Shown: piece after piece, positions 1 to 5,729 of the stretch
How the letters are laid out: each line of letters begins with the position of its first letter
Position numbering within the stretch: position 1 is the first letter of the stretch
Source: Gammaproteobacteria bacterium
GTDB lineage: Bacteria > Pseudomonadota > Gammaproteobacteria > Poriferisulfidales > GCA-002705445
Length of the DNA stretch: 5,729 nucleotides
NCBI GenBank assembly: GCA_002702235.1
Contig: NZYO01000015.1
Location: 12,618-18,346 of the forward strand
Reading direction: 5' to 3'
Position numbers and translations under genes: made by a program
The notes under the pieces: model-generated
What the model was told of the DNA's origin: nothing
What the model saw: the letters and a program-made list of their open reading frames with translations, nothing else
The model's database searches: none

Positions 1-626
1 CCCCTTTCTCTTTGCATTAAAAACGATCCTATATTTTTTAAATCCAATTGAATTTGTCGAACACTATCATATTGAATAACTATTTTTTCAGAATCCATAA
101 CAGGGTCTTTAAGCCCTACTTTGTATAGTAAATCACCAAGGTTATGCATATCAAAAAATTCATTTACATGCTGATTTGAATCAACCATGGCCCAAGCATC
201 TTTATATTCCTTTAACGTACCTTTGCCAAATGTTGAAAATAATAAGAGCCCGGATGGCTTTAAAATTCTAAAAATCTCTTGAATAGTTTGACCAATATTA
301 TAGTTCCAATGTAAAGCCGATGCAGAAAAGACAAGATCAAAAGAGTCGTCTTTAAAGGGCAGGCTTGTAAAATCACCACAAACTTTATAAAAATTTTCAG
401 ACTGAATTATAGATTTATTGAGCGAAAGAATTGATTTGTCATACATATTAACTTTAGCATTTGGAAATATATCCATGAATGGTCTAGAACTCAAACCAAT
501 TCCTGCACCAATATCAATAATCTGTTCTGGAATAAAGTTAATCAAAGAGGTTCTTTCTATAAGCCTACTTATAATTTCTTTTTGAACTATTGCTGATTCA
601 ATATAGCTATCTGGATTAAAAATCAT
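1..626 (-). CDS. bioC: Malonyl-ACP O-methyltransferase BioC, 3' end cut by the window edge
   Basis: This is a SAM-dependent methyltransferase that methylates the free carboxyl of malonyl-ACP, disguising it as a fatty-acid primer for pimelate synthesis in the biotin pathway (cytoplasm). The first 208 codons are visible; family members are usually 250-300 residues. SAM motif I is DIGAGIG at residues 38-44, the acidic residue closing the second strand is D63, and the post-I motif is VCGDFTSLPF at 82-91. BioC-type signatures follow: FDLVFSASALHW (96-107), LKPSGLLLFSTFGKGTLKE (122-140) and VNEFFDMHNLGD (154-165). DPVMD at 174-178 and DLKNIG at 195-200 are characteristic of BioC rather than generic methyltransferases. 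The start is fixed by an in-frame TAA three codons upstream (633-635). The N-terminus is short, beginning inside the usual F-x(3)-A-x(2)-Y block, and no clear Shine-Dalgarno is seen. bioH lies upstream on the same strand, supporting a biotin role. Function is inferred from motifs. Confidence 0.93.
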   Translation of the reverse strand, partial: MIFNPDSYIESAIVQKEIISRLIERTSLINFIPEQIIDIGAGIGLSSRPFMDIFPNAKVNMYDKSILSLNKSIIQSENFYKVCGDFTSLPFKDDSFDLVFSASALHWNYNIGQTIQEIFRILKPSGLLLFSTFGKGTLKEYKDAWAMVDSNQHVNEFFDMHNLGDLLYKVGLKDPVMDSEKIVIQYDSVRQIQLDLKNIGSFLMQRER

Positions 627-698
627 ATAAAATTACAAATAATGTTTAAATACAAAATTCACAAATTACATTTAAGATACCATATAACTTATCACATT
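627..698. promoter_or_regulatory. 72-bp divergent gap between bioC and the DUF2805 gene
   Basis: This gap separates the starts of two divergent genes, so it should hold promoters for both unless bioC is read through from bioH. It is almost entirely A/T. On the plus strand, TTCACA (658-663) and TATAAC (683-688) are separated by a long 19-nt spacer and form only a weak promoter candidate. Neither start codon has a recognisable purine-rich ribosome binding site. I could not match a BirA-type operator (TTGTAAACC with its inverted partner) here. The role rests on gene layout, not on a clear motif. Confidence 0.35.
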
Positions 699-983
699 AT
701 GAAAAAATCAAACTTACCGCAAACTAAAACATATAAACCCATACCTGCATCCGGAAGTGTGGATTGGGTGATTTGGGCTGCCTGGGCAGATAGAGTGACT
801 TTTGAGGATATTTATAAAGAGACTGGACTTCATGAAAAAGATGTCATTAAATTAATGCGTAAAAATCTTAAAAAGACATCATTTAAATTATGGAGAAAGA
901 GAGTGCATACCAAAAGTATTAAAAATAGGAAAAAATTTTTACACGAAAGAAAGAAATTAAATCGCTTTCAAAAAATTATCTAA
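699..983 (+). CDS. DUF2805 / TIGR03643 family protein of unknown function
   Basis: This encodes a small basic protein of 94 residues whose function is not known. The core is VDWVIWAAWADRVTFEDI (residues 21-38), then GLHEKDVIKLMRKNLKKTSF (43-62) and LWRKRV (64-69). It matches the family pattern as I recall it: aWeDrtpFeaI, then gLsEkeVikLMRreLkpssF, then WRkRv. The short helices and the Lys/Arg-rich tail (72-94) would suit a helix-turn-helix-like nucleic-acid binder, but that is inference. The reading frame is open from an ATG at 642, which would add 19 residues. I chose the ATG at 699 because those extra residues are low-complexity and outside the family core. The gene runs opposite to both biotin neighbours, diverging from bioC and overlapping the last 27 bp of bioH tail to tail. 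No Shine-Dalgarno is evident, so the transcript may be leaderless. Confidence 0.82.
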   Translation: MKKSNLPQTKTYKPIPASGSVDWVIWAAWADRVTFEDIYKETGLHEKDVIKLMRKNLKKTSFKLWRKRVHTKSIKNRKKFLHERKKLNRFQKII

Positions 984-1670
984 AACATCTATAAACTCTT
1001 TATTCTTGTTAACAAAAAGAGCATGTGAGCCTCCCTTAATAATCTTTTTGTCAAATTGACTAATTATTTTATTCGAATAAAAGTCATTACATAAATTATC
1101 ATCATCTCCATATATAAAGATACATTTATTTTTCCTAATCTCAAAATTGATAAAATCTTTTTTTATAAAAGCTAATGATTCTTTAACTTCATGTGAATAA
1201 TTTTTTTCAAGGCTATATGCTGTATTAATAAATTGCTTAACAAAGTTTATGTTTTTTTTACCAATACACATTATATAAAATTTCTTTATTGTGTTTAAAA
1301 AATCTTTATTAAGATCATCATATAAATTTTCTACTTCTTTTTTTGTAAAACCGCAACCTAGTTCGGAGAAGTTATCAAAACTTGGCAAAAAAGAGACGTA
1401 AACTATAGGTAATTTTTTTGAAATTTTTGATAATGCATTGGCAAAATAACAACCCATCGACCAACCAACAATACAGTCTAGATCTGGGTGCTTATTTGCT
1501 ATTGAATTTGCTATTGAATGAATATTTGTTCCACTTTCTCTTGCTTCTGCATATATATTTAAAGGATGCATTTGACTACCATAAATAGAATTTTCTATGA
1601 CATTGTTCCATATTGATGAATTAAATCCCCATCCGTGAATAAGTATAATTTTTTTATATTTTTTATTCAT
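957..1670 (-). CDS. bioH: BioH-like pimeloyl-ACP methyl ester carboxylesterase (alpha/beta hydrolase)
   Basis: This 237-residue alpha/beta hydrolase is close in size to BioH (about 256). BioH cleaves the methyl ester of pimeloyl-ACP, ending chain extension and handing pimeloyl-ACP to BioF for biotin synthesis. An early HGWGFNSSIW stretch at residues 12-21 supplies the oxyanion-hole region and the BioH-type tryptophan. The nucleophile elbow is GWSMG at 69-73, with Ser71. The probable acid is Asp191 in YGDDDN (187-192), and the catalytic His216 lies in GGSHALF (213-219). The cap region (about 105-180) is Lys/Asn-rich and poorly conserved. Position 74 is Cys where the E. coli enzyme has Gly after GWSLG. 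The start is fixed by a TAA directly before the ATG. The hydrolase fold is certain. The BioH assignment rests on the GWS elbow, the HGWG motif and bioC downstream; another small esterase is possible. Confidence 0.85.
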   Translation of the reverse strand: MNKKYKKIILIHGWGFNSSIWNNVIENSIYGSQMHPLNIYAEARESGTNIHSIANSIANKHPDLDCIVGWSMGCYFANALSKISKKLPIVYVSFLPSFDNFSELGCGFTKKEVENLYDDLNKDFLNTIKKFYIMCIGKKNINFVKQFINTAYSLEKNYSHEVKESLAFIKKDFINFEIRKNKCIFIYGDDDNLCNDFYSNKIISQFDKKIIKGGSHALFVNKNKEFIDVLDNFLKAI

Positions 1671-1677
1671 TTAACTT

Positions 1678-1683
1678 TATAAT
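1678..1683 (+). promoter_or_regulatory. Candidate -10 box for the plsY-tkt-gap-pgk gene row
   Basis: An exact TATAAT lies in the 44-bp gap before plsY. It would place transcription start near 1690 and give a leader of about 25 nt that contains the plsY ribosome binding site. The -35 region would fall inside the start of bioH and is poor: TATATT at 1655-1660 with a 17-nt spacer. It is the only intergenic gap ahead of four packed genes, which makes a promoter here likely. In such AT-rich DNA, a hexamer match alone is weak evidence. Confidence 0.5.
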
Positions 1684-1685
1684 GC

Positions 1686-1713
1686 AGTATATTTTTGGAA
1701 ACTAAAAGGTAAA
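1686..1713 (-). promoter_or_regulatory. Candidate bioH promoter, overlapping the plsY leader
   Basis: Read on the minus strand, TTTACC (1713-1708), a 16-nt spacer and TATACT (1691-1686) resemble a sigma-70 promoter, with 4/6 and 5/6 matches to consensus. Start would be near 1679, leaving a bioH leader of only about 9 nt with no Shine-Dalgarno. It overlaps the plsY ribosome binding site and the expected plsY transcription start, so the two promoters would compete if both are real. Confidence 0.35.
1706..1710 (+). promoter_or_regulatory. Ribosome binding site deciding the TTG start of plsY
   Basis: AAGGT sits 4 nt before a TTG at 1715. An in-frame TAA at 1703-1705 closes the frame upstream, and no in-frame ATG or GTG occurs before the conserved PlsY N-terminal segment. 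The Shine-Dalgarno therefore supports TTG as the start codon. Confidence 0.7.
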
Positions 1714-1714
1714 C

Positions 1715-2317
1715 TTGATAGAAAAATACACAGTTTTATTAGCCTTATGCTTAATTGGGTATCTCATTGGCTCAATTAATGGTTCAATCATTTTTTCCAA
1801 GGTCTTTGGATATGATGACCCTAGAACCTTTGGTTCTAAAAACCCTGGTGCTACAAACTTACTTAGGACTGGGAACAGAAAACTTGCATCATTTTCTTTA
1901 ATTTTTGATATGTTGAAGGGAATTATCGTTGTATTTTTTGCAGGATTTTTAGAATTAAGCAATTTTGAGATTACAGTTATATGTATGTCCTGCGTCTTGG
2001 GGCATATATTTCCTATCTTTTATAAATTTAAAGGGGGGAAAGGGGTGGCGACTGGTTTAGGATCGCTATTAGCTTTCGATATAGTCTTAGGATCTATTTG
2101 CATTATAACTTGGCTAACAATGCTGAAAATATATGGGTTTTCATCATTGGCTGCTATTGTAACCTTCTTTTTATTACCTCTTCATGTATTTTTTACTTAT
2201 AATAGCTTTAAAGTAACAGTAATAATAGTTATGATGTCAGCCATAATAATATGGCGTCATAAAGATAATATTCAAAATCTTGTAAACAAAACTGAATCGA
2301 AAATTGGAAAGAAATAA
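1715..2317 (+). CDS. plsY: Acyl-phosphate:glycerol-3-phosphate acyltransferase PlsY
   Basis: PlsY is an inner-membrane enzyme that moves an acyl group from acyl-phosphate to sn-glycerol-3-phosphate, giving lysophosphatidate, the first phospholipid intermediate. The protein has 200 residues, a normal family length. The three cytoplasmic signature motifs are present: GSINGS at 19-24, GSKNPGATNLLR at 40-51 (usual form GSxNxGATNxxR), and GHIFPIFYKFKGGKGVAT at 96-113. Hydrophobic spans at about 5-31, 69-82, 84-103, 112-133 and 140-180 fit its multi-pass topology. The C-terminal WRHKDNIQNL and TESKIG also match the family end. Translation starts at TTG with an upstream AAGGT. It is the first gene of the plus-strand row, its last 14 bp overlap the start of tkt, and it diverges from bioH. 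The partner PlsX, which makes acyl-phosphate, is not in the window. Confidence 0.96.
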   Translation: MIEKYTVLLALCLIGYLIGSINGSIIFSKVFGYDDPRTFGSKNPGATNLLRTGNRKLASFSLIFDMLKGIIVVFFAGFLELSNFEITVICMSCVLGHIFPIFYKFKGGKGVATGLGSLLAFDIVLGSICIITWLTMLKIYGFSSLAAIVTFFLLPLHVFFTYNSFKVTVIIVMMSAIIIWRHKDNIQNLVNKTESKIGKK

Positions 2318-4310
2318 TTCTAATACAAATAGCAAAGTTTTAGCTAACGCTATCAGAGCACTTTCAATAGACGCTGTTCAAGCTGCAAATTCTGGACACC
2401 CAGGAATGCCAATGGGTATGGCAGATATAGCTGAGGTATTATGGAGGGATTTTTTAAATCATAACCCTGCTAATCCTTATTGGTTTAATAGAGATAGATT
2501 TGTGCTATCAAACGGTCATGGATCAATGCTCTTATATAGTATTTTGCACTTGTCTGGATATAAATTAGGCATAGAAGATCTAAAAAATTTTAGACAATTA
2601 CATTCAAAAACTCCTGGGCATCCAGAACTTGACCTTGATTGTGGTATTGAAACCACTACTGGGCCCCTAGGTCAAGGTATTGCTAATGCTATTGGAATGG
2701 CAATATCTGAAAAAGTTTTATCAAATCAATTCAATACTAAAGAACATAAAATTGTTGATCACTACACCTATGTATTTACTGGCGATGGTTGTCTTATGGA
2801 AGGCATCTCACACGAAGTATGTTCTCTTGCAGGCACCTTAAAGCTTAATAAGTTAATCGTTTTTTATGATGATAATGGCATATCGATTGATGGGAGTGTA
2901 GATGGTTGGTTTACCGATAATACACCAATGAGGTTTAACTCATATGGTTGGGAAGTTATCTCAAATGTTGACGGTCATAATAGAGAGCATATTTCAAATG
3001 CTATAGAAAAAGCAAAGAAATGTGATAAGCCTGTTCTAATTTGTTGTAAAACTAAAATAGGTTTTGGCTCACCAAATAAAGAAGGAAAAGAAAGTTCTCA
3101 CGGTGCTCCGTTAGGCGAAGATGAAGTTAAAAAAACAAAAGAAAATTTAAATTGGCGTTACCCTTCATTTGAAATTCCAAATGATATTTATGATGCGTGG
3201 AATGCTGAGAATTTTGGTAACGAACTTGAAAAAAAATGGAATGAAATTTTTCAAAGTTATGAAAAACAAAATCCTGAAAAAGCAAAAGAATTTTTAAGAA
3301 GAGTTAATAAAGAAGAGCCAGGCGGATTTCAAAAATTGAGTAATGAAATTGTCAAAGAGGTTAACGACAAATCAGAAAGTCTTGCAACCCGAAAATCTTC
3401 ACAAAATGCTTTAAATTTATTTGCACCGTTATTTCCAGAATTAATTGGGGGTTCAGCAGATTTATCAGCCTCAAATCTTACTCAGCATTCAAATTCAAAA
3501 GATATTTTAAATAATCAAGATGGTAATTATATTAATTATGGGGTGAGAGAATTTGGTATGTCTGCAATTATGAATGGCATTAGTTTGCATGGGGGCTTTA
3601 TTCCATATGGAGGTACCTTCCTAACATTTTCAGATTATTCTAAAAATGCTATAAGGATGTCATGCCTGATGAATTTAAAAAATATTTTTGTTTTTACACA
3701 TGATTCAATTGGTTTAGGTGAAGATGGTCCAACTCATCAGGCCATAGAGCATATTAACTCCTTGAGAGAAATTCCTAAAAATACAGTTATTAGGCCATGC
3801 GATTCGTTAGAAACTTCTTTAGCTTGGAAACATGCGCTTTCAAAGGATGCTGGGACCACTTGTCTAATACTTTCAAGACAAACATGTGAATTTATTCCAA
3901 GAAATAGTGAGCAAATTGCTGGCATAAGTAGAGGTGGTTACGTAATACTAGATGATAGTAATTTTGAAGTTATAATTATTGCTACAGGAAGTGAAATGGG
4001 AATAGCGTACGAAGCTTCGAAAAAACTTATTGAAGATGGAGTAAAAATTAGATTAGTATCTATGCCCTCTTCTAGTATTTTTGATTCTCAAGACGAAGAT
4101 TATAAAAATTCTGTTATACCAAAAGATTTTCATAAAATCGTTACTGTTGAAGCAGGGTCACCAAATTTTTGGTTTAAATACACCAAAGCAGTTGGTATTC
4201 CAATTGGTATAAATACTTTTGGCGAGTCTGCTCCAGGGAACTCTTTATTAGAATTTTTTGGTTTCACCTCACAAAATATTATAAATAATGTAAAAAAGAT
4301 ACTTGGTTGA
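2304..4310 (+). CDS. tkt: Transketolase
   Basis: Transketolase is a thiamine-diphosphate and divalent-metal-dependent cytosolic enzyme. It moves two-carbon units between pentose, triose, tetrose and hexose phosphates in the non-oxidative pentose phosphate pathway. The product is 668 residues (E. coli TktA 663) and aligns with TktA almost throughout. Substrate and cofactor residues are visible: His32 in SGHPGMPMG, His72 in SNGHGSM, His106 in KTPGHPE, the GDG metal/ThDP motif at 160-162 with the downstream FYDDNGISID, Glu416 in GVREFGM that activates the thiazolium, and His478 in EDGPTHQ. The order is ThDP-binding domain, pyrimidine domain (from about 355), then C-terminal domain (from about 545) ending in GESAPGNSLLEFFGF. 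The start appears to be TTG at 2304, 14 bp inside plsY; no ATG or GTG lies between it and the conserved LANAIRALS block. The overlap suggests translational coupling to plsY. All key residues are intact. Confidence 0.97.
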   Translation: MERNNSNTNSKVLANAIRALSIDAVQAANSGHPGMPMGMADIAEVLWRDFLNHNPANPYWFNRDRFVLSNGHGSMLLYSILHLSGYKLGIEDLKNFRQLHSKTPGHPELDLDCGIETTTGPLGQGIANAIGMAISEKVLSNQFNTKEHKIVDHYTYVFTGDGCLMEGISHEVCSLAGTLKLNKLIVFYDDNGISIDGSVDGWFTDNTPMRFNSYGWEVISNVDGHNREHISNAIEKAKKCDKPVLICCKTKIGFGSPNKEGKESSHGAPLGEDEVKKTKENLNWRYPSFEIPNDIYDAWNAENFGNELEKKWNEIFQSYEKQNPEKAKEFLRRVNKEEPGGFQKLSNEIVKEVNDKSESLATRKSSQNALNLFAPLFPELIGGSADLSASNLTQHSNSKDILNNQDGNYINYGVREFGMSAIMNGISLHGGFIPYGGTFLTFSDYSKNAIRMSCLMNLKNIFVFTHDSIGLGEDGPTHQAIEHINSLREIPKNTVIRPCDSLETSLAWKHALSKDAGTTCLILSRQTCEFIPRNSEQIAGISRGGYVILDDSNFEVIIIATGSEMGIAYEASKKLIEDGVKIRLVSMPSSSIFDSQDEDYKNSVIPKDFHKIVTVEAGSPNFWFKYTKAVGIPIGINTFGESAPGNSLLEFFGFTSQNIINNVKKILG

Positions 4311-4327
4311 ATTTGAAATTATAAATT

Positions 4328-4332
4328 AAGGA
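4328..4332 (+). promoter_or_regulatory. Ribosome binding site of gap
   Basis: AAGGA lies 8 nt before the ATG at 4341, inside the 30-bp gap after tkt. It is one of the two clear Shine-Dalgarno sequences in the window and confirms the gap start, which also begins directly with the family N-terminus. Confidence 0.75.
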
Positions 4333-4340
4333 AAATACAT

Positions 4341-5348
4341 ATGGCTATAAATGTTGCAATTAATGGGTTCGGAAGAATTGGAAGAAGTATTTTAAGAGCA
4401 TTATATGAGTCTAACAATAAAGAAATAAAAATTGTTGCTATTAATGATGTAGGAGATATTAAGGTCAGCGCTCTTTTAATAAAATACGATTCTGTACATG
4501 GTTTTTTTGATAAATCTGTAGAGTCCAATGAAAACGAATTAATTATAGAGGGAGACAAAATCCCTATTTATTCTGACAGAGATCCAACTCATCTTGATTG
4601 GGCGAAACATAATGTTGATGTTGTTTACGAATGCACTGGAAAATTTACTAAAAAAGAAGATGCTAAAGTACATATTGAAGTGGGTGGGGCAAAAAAAGTT
4701 ATCATTTCTGCGCCAGGACAAAATGCTGACTCTACAATTGTTTATGGTGTAAATGAAGATTCAATAGGTTCAGATGACAAAATAATCTCAAATGCATCAT
4801 GTACAACTAATTGTATTGCTCCAGTTTTAAAAGTTCTAAATGAATCAATTGGAATTGATTGTGGTTTTTTAACTACCGTTCACTCTTTTACAAATGATCA
4901 GAGACTCACAGACTCAAATCATAAAGACCCAAGAAGAGCCAGATCTGCAACCGAATCCATGATTCCGACCAAGACTGGAGCAGCAATTGCTGTAGGTGAC
5001 GTAATTCCAGACTTAAAAGGAAAGCTTGATGGTTATGCTATAAGAATTCCTATTATAAATGTTTCAGTTGCAGATTTAGTTTTAAATGTAAAAAAGGATA
5101 CATCAGTAGAAGAAGTAAATAATATTATTAAAACTGCGTGTACAAATGAAATGAAAAATATAATTGACTATAACGAATTACCTTTAGTGTCAAAAGATTT
5201 TAATCACCGAGCAGCATCAGGTGTATTTGACTCAACACTTACTAAAGTAATTGATAAGAGACTTGTAAAGATTTTCACTTGGTATGATAACGAATGGGGT
5301 TTTTCTAATCGTATGCTTGATACCACATTAGTCTTTATGAAGAAATAA
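4341..5348 (+). CDS. gap: Type I glyceraldehyde-3-phosphate dehydrogenase
   Basis: This cytosolic tetrameric enzyme reversibly oxidises and phosphorylates glyceraldehyde-3-phosphate to 1,3-bisphosphoglycerate. It has 335 residues, the usual length. The Rossmann motif NGFGRIGR is at 8-15, and Asp36 after the second strand is the residue that favours NAD over NADP. The active-site block SNASCTTNC carries catalytic Cys154, and His181 lies in TTVHSFTNDQ. The phosphate-site stretch IPTKTGAA and the C-terminal WYDNEWGFSNRMLDTT are intact. Erythrose-4-phosphate dehydrogenase (Epd) is the main alternative. The HSFTNDQ segment and PTKTGAA match Gap, while the YNELPLVSKDFNH region is shared with Epd and with many proteobacterial Gap proteins. 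The Leu-Pro pair common in NAD enzymes before HKD is Ser192-Asn193 here. It sits 30 bp after tkt and 1 bp before pgk, whose enzyme uses its product. Confidence 0.95.
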   Translation: MAINVAINGFGRIGRSILRALYESNNKEIKIVAINDVGDIKVSALLIKYDSVHGFFDKSVESNENELIIEGDKIPIYSDRDPTHLDWAKHNVDVVYECTGKFTKKEDAKVHIEVGGAKKVIISAPGQNADSTIVYGVNEDSIGSDDKIISNASCTTNCIAPVLKVLNESIGIDCGFLTTVHSFTNDQRLTDSNHKDPRRARSATESMIPTKTGAAIAVGDVIPDLKGKLDGYAIRIPIINVSVADLVLNVKKDTSVEEVNNIIKTACTNEMKNIIDYNELPLVSKDFNHRAASGVFDSTLTKVIDKRLVKIFTWYDNEWGFSNRMLDTTLVFMKK

Positions 5349-5349
5349 A

Positions 5350-5729
5350 ATGCTTCAAATCAAACAAATCAGTGATTTTGAGTTAGAAAATAAAAATATA
5401 ATCATAAGAGAAGATTTAAATGTACCATTGAAAAATGGAAAAATAACGAGTTTTGAAAGAATAGATGCATGCATACCATCAATTAAGAAAATTTTAAACC
5501 AAGGCGCAAATGTTAGTATTTTGTCACATTTAGGTAGGCCAATAGAAGGTATTTATGACAAAAAATACTCTTTAGAAATAATAATAAAAGCTTTAGAAGA
5601 AAGAGTGGGAGAGGAAGTTTCTTTTAACAAAAATTTTTTTCAAGATTTTCAAATAGATTTTAAAAATAAATTAACGCTATGCGAAAATGTACGTTTTATA
5701 CCTGGAGAAAAAAAAGGAAGTAAGGATAT
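5350..5729 (+). CDS. pgk: Phosphoglycerate kinase, 3' end cut by the window edge
   Basis: This enzyme transfers the high-energy phosphate of 1,3-bisphosphoglycerate to ADP, the ATP-forming step following GAPDH. Only the first 126 codons of about 390 are visible, all from the N-terminal substrate-binding domain. IREDLNVP at residues 19-26 holds the conserved Arg/Asp/Asn of the family RxDxNVP motif. R37 follows the KNGKITSFERI stretch. SHLGRP at 59-64 and CENVRFIPGEKKG at 111-123 are the next signatures. The frame is intact up to the edge. The ATG lies 1 nt after the gap stop codon, with only a weak purine stretch (GAAGAAA) upstream, so reinitiation or coupling to gap is likely. The rest of the gene, and perhaps pyk or fba as in related clusters, should lie to the right. 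Confidence 0.96.
   Translation, partial: MLQIKQISDFELENKNIIIREDLNVPLKNGKITSFERIDACIPSIKKILNQGANVSILSHLGRPIEGIYDKKYSLEIIIKALEERVGEEVSFNKNFFQDFQIDFKNKLTLCENVRFIPGEKKGSKD

Noticed and set aside
642..698. N-terminal extension of the DUF2805 protein from the ATG at 642
   Set aside because: The 19 extra residues are low-complexity (His, Tyr, Lys, Ile) translation of AT-rich intergenic DNA and precede the family core; no ribosome binding site supports them.
627..698. BirA operator controlling bioC
   Set aside because: Fragments such as TTTGTAA (minus strand) occur, but no inverted partner GGTTTACAA-like half-site at the expected spacing could be found.
949..969. GAAAG / CTTTC hairpin at the bioH-DUF2805 overlap as a bidirectional terminator
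   Set aside because: A 5-bp stem with an 11-nt loop and no U-tract on either strand is too weak to support.
1012..1051. 9-bp inverted repeat ACAAAAAGA / TCTTTTTGT with a 22-nt loop, as a terminator for the DUF2805 gene
   Set aside because: The stem is nearly all A-T pairs with a long loop, lies inside bioH coding sequence, and is not followed by a proper U-tract beyond the stem itself.
1702..1962. 86-codon minus-strand open frame over plsY
   Set aside because: It lies wholly opposite the well-conserved plsY N-terminal motifs, has no family resemblance and has no upstream signals.
3737..3925. 62-codon minus-strand open frame inside tkt
   Set aside because: It is antisense to a conserved transketolase region and looks like a chance open frame.
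4320..4325. TATAAA as a -10 box for a separate gap promoter
   Set aside because: Transcription would start at about 4332, removing the AAGGA ribosome binding site at 4328-4332. A further TATAAA at 4280-4285 has only a weak TTGGTT upstream, which is common by chance in such AT-rich DNA.
4319..4721. Two minus-strand open frames (4319-4558 and 4539-4721) over gap
   Set aside because: Both are antisense to the intact gap coding sequence, with compositions typical of reverse-strand shadows and no recognisable motifs.

Overview
The window looks like a compact, very AT-rich proteobacterial chromosome segment. Six of its seven genes are recognisable housekeeping genes and the seventh belongs to a conserved family of unknown function. 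Gaps between genes range from 72 bp down to negative values (two overlaps), and codons are strongly A/T-biased. Transketolase follows E. coli TktA almost block by block, and the order tkt-gap-pgk is known from beta- and gammaproteobacteria. I infer a streamlined, free-living, probably aquatic beta- or gammaproteobacterium (SAR86-like or OM43-like lineages would fit). The sequence alone does not settle which.

Left part (1-1670): two minus-strand biotin genes. bioH (957-1670) encodes the pimeloyl-ACP methyl ester esterase. bioC (1-626, cut by the left edge) encodes the malonyl-ACP O-methyltransferase. BioC methylates malonyl-ACP so that the fatty-acid synthase can extend it to pimeloyl-ACP methyl ester, and BioH removes the methyl group. 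Between them, on the opposite strand, lies a small DUF2805/TIGR03643 gene (699-983). It diverges from bioC and overlaps the 3' end of bioH by 27 bp.

Centre (1671-1714): a 44-bp divergent promoter region. It holds an exact TATAAT for the rightward genes and an overlapping candidate promoter for bioH.

Right part (1715-5729): a tightly packed plus-strand gene row, plsY-tkt-gap-pgk, with pgk cut by the right edge. plsY and tkt both appear to start with TTG and overlap by 14 bp. The gap-to-pgk gap is 1 bp. PlsY acylates glycerol-3-phosphate, the first step of phospholipid synthesis. Transketolase, GAPDH and phosphoglycerate kinase link the pentose phosphate pathway to the lower half of glycolysis and gluconeogenesis. 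The row probably forms one transcript.

I see no RNA gene, mobile element, CRISPR array, origin or convincing terminator, and no gene-free stretch longer than 72 bp. I did not find a clear new multi-gene system. The least understood item is the small DUF2805 gene set antisense between bioH and bioC.
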